Shown in pieces: positions 58,595 to 64,000 of a DNA stretch of 64,000 nt. The notes below the pieces were generated by a model, which saw nothing but the letters and a program-made list of their open reading frames with translations, made no database searches and was not told the origin of the DNA. Every line of letters starts with the position of its first letter. The stretch's first letter is position 1. A program made the position numbers and the translations under genes. The stretch covers positions 1,686,001 through 1,750,000 of the forward strand of contig JANJXV010000161.1 in NCBI GenBank assembly GCA_024803745.1, given 5' to 3'. The stretch comes from Megascapheus bottae (lineage: Eukaryota; Chordata; Mammalia; Rodentia; Geomyidae).

Positions 58595-59964
58595 GATCTG
58601 TTTTTCTTGTCTACGTTGAGGGAAATGGGTATTTCACAAGATGCAGAAGCGAAGATTTCAGAAGCAAATGCTGTGAGTGAATTAGCTCGTAAAAAGCATT
58701 TTTATTTTCTTTTATCTTTCTGCCAGTCTTGGGGCTTGAATTCAGGGCCTGAGCACTGTCCTCCGGTTTTCTCAAGTCTAGCCCTCTGCCACTTGAGCCA
58801 CAGTGCCACATCTAGATTTTCTATCTATGTGGTACTGAGCAATCAAACCCAGATCTTCATGGATGCTAGGCAAGCACTCTACCACTATGCCAAACCCTCA
58901 ACCCTGACATAGTAATTATAAAGTCATCATCATCATCATCATATCCAAATATCCTTTCTCCTACAAAGAATGAACACTTAACTGTGTCTAATGCTTTTTT
59001 TTAATTTCACTAATTCTTCTGTGTTTTTCCCTCTTGCATTTTTTACACATGACAGCAAAGCTAATCATCAGGAAAATATTGATTAGGATACAGAAACCTA
59101 ATAATATCCTAGTAGATTGACGTCAAAAATATGTGCAAGATGCCCTGTGTGTTTGACCTAGTGGGAGAGTCCTTGGCTACCAAGCAGTAAGCCTCAGGTT
59201 TGATTCCTCATTACCACATACATAGAAAACGCTGCAAGTGGTGCTGTGGCTCGGTGGGACAGCTAAAGCCTAAAGAAAGCCCAAGAACCATGTTCACCCT
59301 CTCAGGTCAAGTCCCAAGACTAGCAAAAACAAAAAAAATTCGACAAGGGGCAAAATGCAGGCAGAGAAGGCACTGTGAAGCAAATGTTTTGTAAAGGATG
59401 AGGGCAATATTGACCCTTAAGTTTGGATCTTACCTAAGAAAGGCTCCTTGAGCCTGAGACCAGACTGGTAGTTGGGCCTAGTGGAAGACATTGGGATTGG
59501 ACAAATAAGGTGTGCTGTATACTACATCCACATGTATATTGTGAGACTGGAGGAGAGATTCAGCCTCCAGTATGTCTTTGGTGAGGTCTTTTGTGAGCAA
59601 GGATCTTTGGTCATTGGGCCCTGAAAGGTGACCCTGCCTCCCTCACAATGGAACAGAATATGGAACCCTGGTAACCAAGCCACTGTAACTAACAACCAGC
59701 TCAAGCCAGCTCACTTGGCCTGTGGCTCAGGAGGAAGAAAGATGTTGCTGTGCTGTTGCCAAAGGTCAGGAAACTCGAGTCTCAGGCATGGAAGATGTGG
59801 ACGTCTTACTCGAAGATGTACATGCTAGATCATTGCCAAGCCACAAATCCAGTATAACAGAACTTTCTCTAAGAAGAAGGCCAGGAAAATCCAGGGCAAC
59901 CAGATAAGGTAAATTTCTAAGAAGAAATGTATTTGACCCCATCATCCTCCCCACAACCTACAAC
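58595..59964 (+). pseudogene. RalGDS-like first-exon block, U4
   Basis: The 66-codon frame at 59628-59828 ends GRCGRLTRRCTC, two differences from U3. The ATC tract (about 58925) is the shortest, with five repeats. Confidence 0.7.
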
Positions 59965-62900
59965 TTTCTTTTTTTTTTCATTTTTTTATTGTAATTAGTA
60001 AAAGGGTTAGATGATATTTGCCAAATAGAAGGTGCATTAATTCACATACATTGATACCCTTTCACATGTCTTGGTACCCATTTCCCTCCAACCCCACACC
60101 CCCCACCCGTCTTGGTTTTCCCCCCTTCCCTATCAAATTTCAAATATCCAAATACAAATAAATTCAATATATCAGATAAAAAAGTGAGATACTATACCAA
60201 TATTGGATAACCAAGGGACAGCAAGCGAGATGAGAGAAAACATAGTACATTAAGGACAACAATCATTCATTATATGGCTTTTGTGTCAATATCCTGGAGG
60301 TCCTTTCAATTAGCTTCACATTATATGGCCTTATATATGGCCTTTTGCTCTATTGCCAATCTCTGCTAGTAGAGCCCAAGGTTTCTAATGATTATGACGA
60401 ATGAGGGAAACCACTGAGCCTAAGTTCCTTTGAGTCTGGCTTACTTCACTTAATATGATTTGTTCTAAGTCTTTCCATTTCCTAACAAATGGGGCGATGT
60501 CATTCTTTCTGACAGCAGCATAGAATTCCATTGTGTACAAATACCACAACTTGTTGATCCACTCATCAACTGAGGGACATCTGGGTTGGTTCCATATCTT
60601 TGCTATGGTGAATAGTGCTGCAATGAACATTGTTGTGCTAGTGGGTTTAGTATACTCTTGTTTCTGGATTGTTGGGTAAATGCCAAGTACTGGAATTGCT
60701 GGGTCATAGGGGAGTTGTATGTTTAGCGTTTTGAGGCACTGCCGCACTGCTTTCCATAGTGGTTGAACGAGTTTGCACTCCCACCAACAGTGTAGTAGTG
60801 ATCCCTCCTGACCACATCCCCTGCAGCATCTGTTGTCATTCGTTTTCCTGATCCTGGCCATTCTAACTGGAGTTAGGTGGAATCTTAGACTTGTTTTGAT
60901 TTGCATTTCTTTTATGACCAGAGATGTTGAGCATTTCTTCATGTGTCTATAGGCCATTTTTGTTTCTTCTTCAGAGAAGACTCTCTTTAAGTCTTTGGCC
61001 CATTTTGTAATGGGATGGGTGTTACTTTGGAGGTTAGTTTTGGAGTGATTCAATTTTTTGAGTTGTTGATATATTTTAGATATGAGGCCTTGTTCCGTTG
61101 TTTGGGTGGTGAAGATCTTCTCCCACTCTGTAGGCTTCCTGATTAGTTTACTAGCTATATCCGTCGCCATACAAAAGCTCTGCAGTTTAATGCAGTCCCA
61201 CTTATCCAGCCTTTCTCTGATTTGTTGTGATTCTTGGTCCTTATTAAGGAAGTTTCGACCTGTACCAAGGAGGCCTAGTGTATCTCCTATTCCTTCCTGT
61301 AAACTTTTCAGTGTGTCAGCTTTTACCTCCACGTCTTTGATCCATTTGGAGTTAATTCTAGTGCAAGGGGACAAAGAAGGATCCAACTTTAGTTTTCTGC
61401 AGGTGTTTAACCCGTTCTGCCAGCACAACTTGTTGAAGAGGCTATCTTTCTTCCATTCTATTTTTTTGGCTCCCTGGTCAAAGATTAGGTGGCCATAGGT
61501 CTGTGGTTTAATATCTGGGTCCGCAGTTCTACTCCATTGGACTTCAGGCCTGTTCTTGTGCCAGTACCAAGCTGTTTTGAGAATTATAGCTCTGTAATAG
61601 AGCCTTAAGTTTAGAATTGAAATTCCTCCAGCGCTGTTCTTTCTGCTAAGAAGTGTTTTTGCTATACGGGGTCTTTTATTATTCCATATGAAATTTTGAA
61701 TTGCCTCTTCTATGTCTTTAAAGAATGACATTGGGATGTTGATGGGTATTACATTGAATTTGTAGATAGCCCTTGGCAAGGTTGTCATTTTCACAATGTT
61801 GATTCTTCCAATCCAGGAGCATGGGAGGTTTTTCCATTTCCTTAGTTCTGCTTTAATTTCCTTTTTTAGGGTTTTAAAGTTTTCATCTAAACGGTCCTTT
61901 ACATTCTTAGTTAAGCTAATTGCTAGGTACTTTATTTTCTTGGAGGCTATTGTGAAAGGATTTTCTTTCCTGATTATTGCCTCGTTCCTCTCAGTGTTGG
62001 CGTAAAGTAAGGCAGTTGATTTGTGAGGGTTGATTTTATGGCCTGCTACCCTTCCAAAGCTTTGAATCAGCTCAAGGAGCTTGGGAGTAGAGTCTATAGG
62101 ATTCTTTAAATACAGAATCATGTCATCTGCAAAGAGGGATAGTTTTATTTCCTCTTTCCCTACTTGGATCCCCTTTATGCTTGCTTCTTGCCTTATTGCA
62201 CTGCGTAGGAATTCTAGTACTATGTTAAAAAGGAGTGGAGGGAGTGGGCATCCTTGTCTCGTTCCTGATTTTAGAGGGAATGGCTTTAGATTTTCACCAT
62301 TAAGTATAATACTAGCAGTGGGTTTCTCATACACAGCCTTTATTACATTGAGAAATGTTCCATGGATTCCTAGTTTCTCCACATCTTTTAACATAAAGGG
62401 GTTTTGGATCTTGTCAAATGCCTTTTCCGCATCTATTGAGACAATCATGTGATTTTATCCCTGCTCCTGTTGATGTGTTGAATTATATTAATTGATTTGT
62501 GTATGTTGAACCAGCTTTGCCTCCCTGTGATGAATCCAGTTTGATCATAGTGTATATTTTTTTTGATGAGTTGTTGTAGACGGTTGGCCAGTATTTTGTT
62601 GAGAAGTTTTGCATCGAGGTTCATCAAAGAAATGGGTCTATAGATCTCTTTCTTTGATGAATCTCTGTCTGGTTTGGGGATGAGGGATATGCTGGCTTCA
62701 CAGAATCAGTTTAGTAAAGAACCTTCATTTTCAATTTCGTTGAAGAGCTTGAGGAGTATTGGTGTGAGCTCTGCTTTGAAGACCTTATAGAATTCACCTG
62801 TGAATCCATCTGGCCCTGGGCTCTTTTTAAGTGGAAGTTGTCTAATTTCCATTTCTATTTCAGAGCTTGAAATAGGCCTGTTGAGTTGGGTTAGCTCTTC

Positions 62901-64000
62901 TTGGTTCAGTGTGTGTATGTTAATGTTGTCTAGGAATTCACCCATTACTTCTAGATTCTCAAATTTGTTGGCGTAAAGGTTTGAGAAGTATTCCCTCATG
63001 ATATTCTGGATCTTGGTAATTTCTGTCGTGATATTACCATTTTCATCTGCGATTTTGTTTATTTCGATATGCTCTCTTCTTTTTTTGGTAAGATTTGCTA
63101 AGGGCTTGTCAATTTTGTTAATTTTTCAAGAACCAACTCCTTGTTTTGTTGATTCTTTCTATAGTTTTTTTTTATTCCAAGTCATTTAATTCTGCTTTGA
63201 TTTTAATAATTTGCTTTCTCCTAATGGGTTTAGGGTTGGTTTGTTGCTCTTTTTCCAGGAGGTTAAGGTGAGACATTAACTAGTTGGTTTGCCATTTTTC
63301 CAACTTGCTGTTGTAGGCACTCCGCGCTATTAATTTTCCTCTGAGTACTGCCTTTGTTGTGTCCCTAAGGAGTTGATATTTGTGTGCTCCTTATTGTTAA
63401 ATTTCATAAACAGTTGGATATCTGTTCTGATCTCTTCGATTACCCATTGTTTTTGATTCAACAATGTGTTGTTCAGTCTCCATGAGTTACAGGGTTTTCT
63501 TTGGTGGAGATGTGTGTTCAGCTCCAATTTGATGCCTTTATGGTCTGAGAGTGTGCATGGAATAATTTCAGTGTTTCTGAATCTGTCCAGGTTTGCTTTA
63601 TGGCCTAAGATGTGGTCTATTTTGGAAAATGTTCCATGTGCTGCTGAGAAAAACGTATATTGTGGTGTTACTGGGTGGAATATTCTGCAGATGTCTGTTA
63701 GATCTAGTTGGTCTATATAGTTGTTCAGTTCTAAGGTTTCTCTGTTGAGTTTTTGCCTTGTTGATCTGTCCATAGGTGAGAGTGGTGTGTTAAACTCACC
63801 AACAATCACTGTGTTTCGATCTATGTATGGTTTCAGTGTAAGTAAAGTTTGCTTGATGAAGTTTGGAGCTCCGGGATTGGGTGTGTAAATATTTAGGATT
63901 GTTATGTCTTCCGGGAGGAAAGATCCCTTTAGTAGTATGTAGTAACCTTCTTTGTCTTTTCTTACTAATTTTAGTTTGAAGTCTATTGTATCTGATATGA
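59965..64000 (-). mobile_element. L1 of unit U5, cut by the window end
   Basis: Starts with poly(T) and the 3' UTR as in the other units. The window ends inside the endonuclease region of ORF2, so ORF1 and the 5' region lie outside. Confidence 0.95.
60385..64000 (-). pseudogene. L1 ORF2 of U5, partial, long open RT part
   Basis: Like U1, the last 687 codons (62448-60385) are open with FADDMILYL. The Cys motif reads [17 protein letters not shown], with Trp replaced by Cys. The common 1-nt loss before [11 protein letters not shown] is present. An endonuclease frame (63809-63330) is open but the true start is outside the window. Confidence 0.9.

Larger units (their letters stand above)
23211..64000. 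repeat. Macrosatellite-like tandem array, 7.42-kb unit
   Basis: The anchor 'atgtgattttatccc' occurs at 25319, 32741, 40166, 47592, 55024 and 62447, giving spacings of 7422, 7425, 7426, 7432 and 7423. Everything between matches anchor to anchor with only scattered substitutions and small indels. Each unit is an L1 on the minus strand plus a 1.37-kb block with a RalGDS-like first-exon region on the plus strand. The left end is rearranged and the right end lies outside the window. I use U0 (24036-30266), U1 (30267-37686), U2 (37687-45112), U3 (45113-52544), U4 (52545-59964) and U5 (59965 on). Confidence 0.95.

Noticed and set aside
23211..64000. CRISPR-like or prokaryotic repeat system
   Set aside because: The repeat unit is 7.4 kb of L1 plus gene fragment in mammalian DNA; there are no short direct repeats with spacers and no cas genes.
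23211..64000. Pure assembly duplication of one unit
   Set aside because: Units differ by many substitutions, indels and private stops, so they are distinct loci. The unit count in the sample could still be wrong.

Overview
The window is mammalian nuclear DNA, most likely from a rodent. It is full of LINE-1 sequence, of SINEs that join a 7SL/B1-like half to an ID-like tRNA-derived half, and of ID-ID dimers. It also holds KRAB zinc-finger exons with normal mammalian splice signals. From memory, this SINE mix recalls geomyoid rodents (kangaroo rats, pocket mice, pocket gophers), but I cannot test that here. No intact cellular protein-coding gene is visible; every gene-like segment is broken.

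Left part (1-8.7 kb): dense SINEs, then a broken RalGDS/RGL-family pseudogene on the minus strand (about 3.76-6.53 kb). It keeps the two halves of a Ras-exchanger N-terminal (REM) domain on separate exons, each with stop codons. Middle (8.7-23.2 kb): about 3 kb of unrecognised unique sequence, an ORF2 piece of an L1 with an inverted 5' half (13.6-14.5 kb), long simple repeats, and a decayed KRAB-zinc-finger gene on the minus strand (14.93-20.45 kb). That gene has a KRAB-A exon of the canonical 127 nt, a KRAB-B exon and a zinc-finger exon with eight recognisable fingers. In its intron lies a small L1 insertion (17.35-17.66 kb) that carries the 5' half of a tRNA-Ile(UAU) inside its target-site duplication.

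Right part (23.2 kb to the end of the window): a head-to-tail array with a period of about 7.42 kb. It has one fragment, one 3'-truncated unit (U0), four full units (U1-U4) and the start of another (U5), and it runs off the right edge. Each unit is a near full-length L1 on the minus strand (about 6.05 kb) plus about 1.37 kb holding the first-exon region of a RalGDS-like gene on the plus strand. An inverted, older paralogue of that 1.37-kb block lies at 6.19-7.55 kb. It is continuous where the units have the L1, so it shows the L1 insertion point.

All readable units share the same ORF1 nonsense codon and the same ORF2 frameshift, so an already dead L1 was amplified as DNA and did not retrotranspose repeatedly. 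Differences between units form patches, pointing to a recent one-unit duplication (U1/U2/U3) and to conversion-like exchange. Unit U3 alone lacks two inactivating changes present in its neighbours. The layout places the L1 5' end directly upstream of the plus-strand gene fragment. Plus-strand transcription would therefore read the gene fragment and then antisense L1, an arrangement worth testing as a chimeric transcript or small-RNA source.
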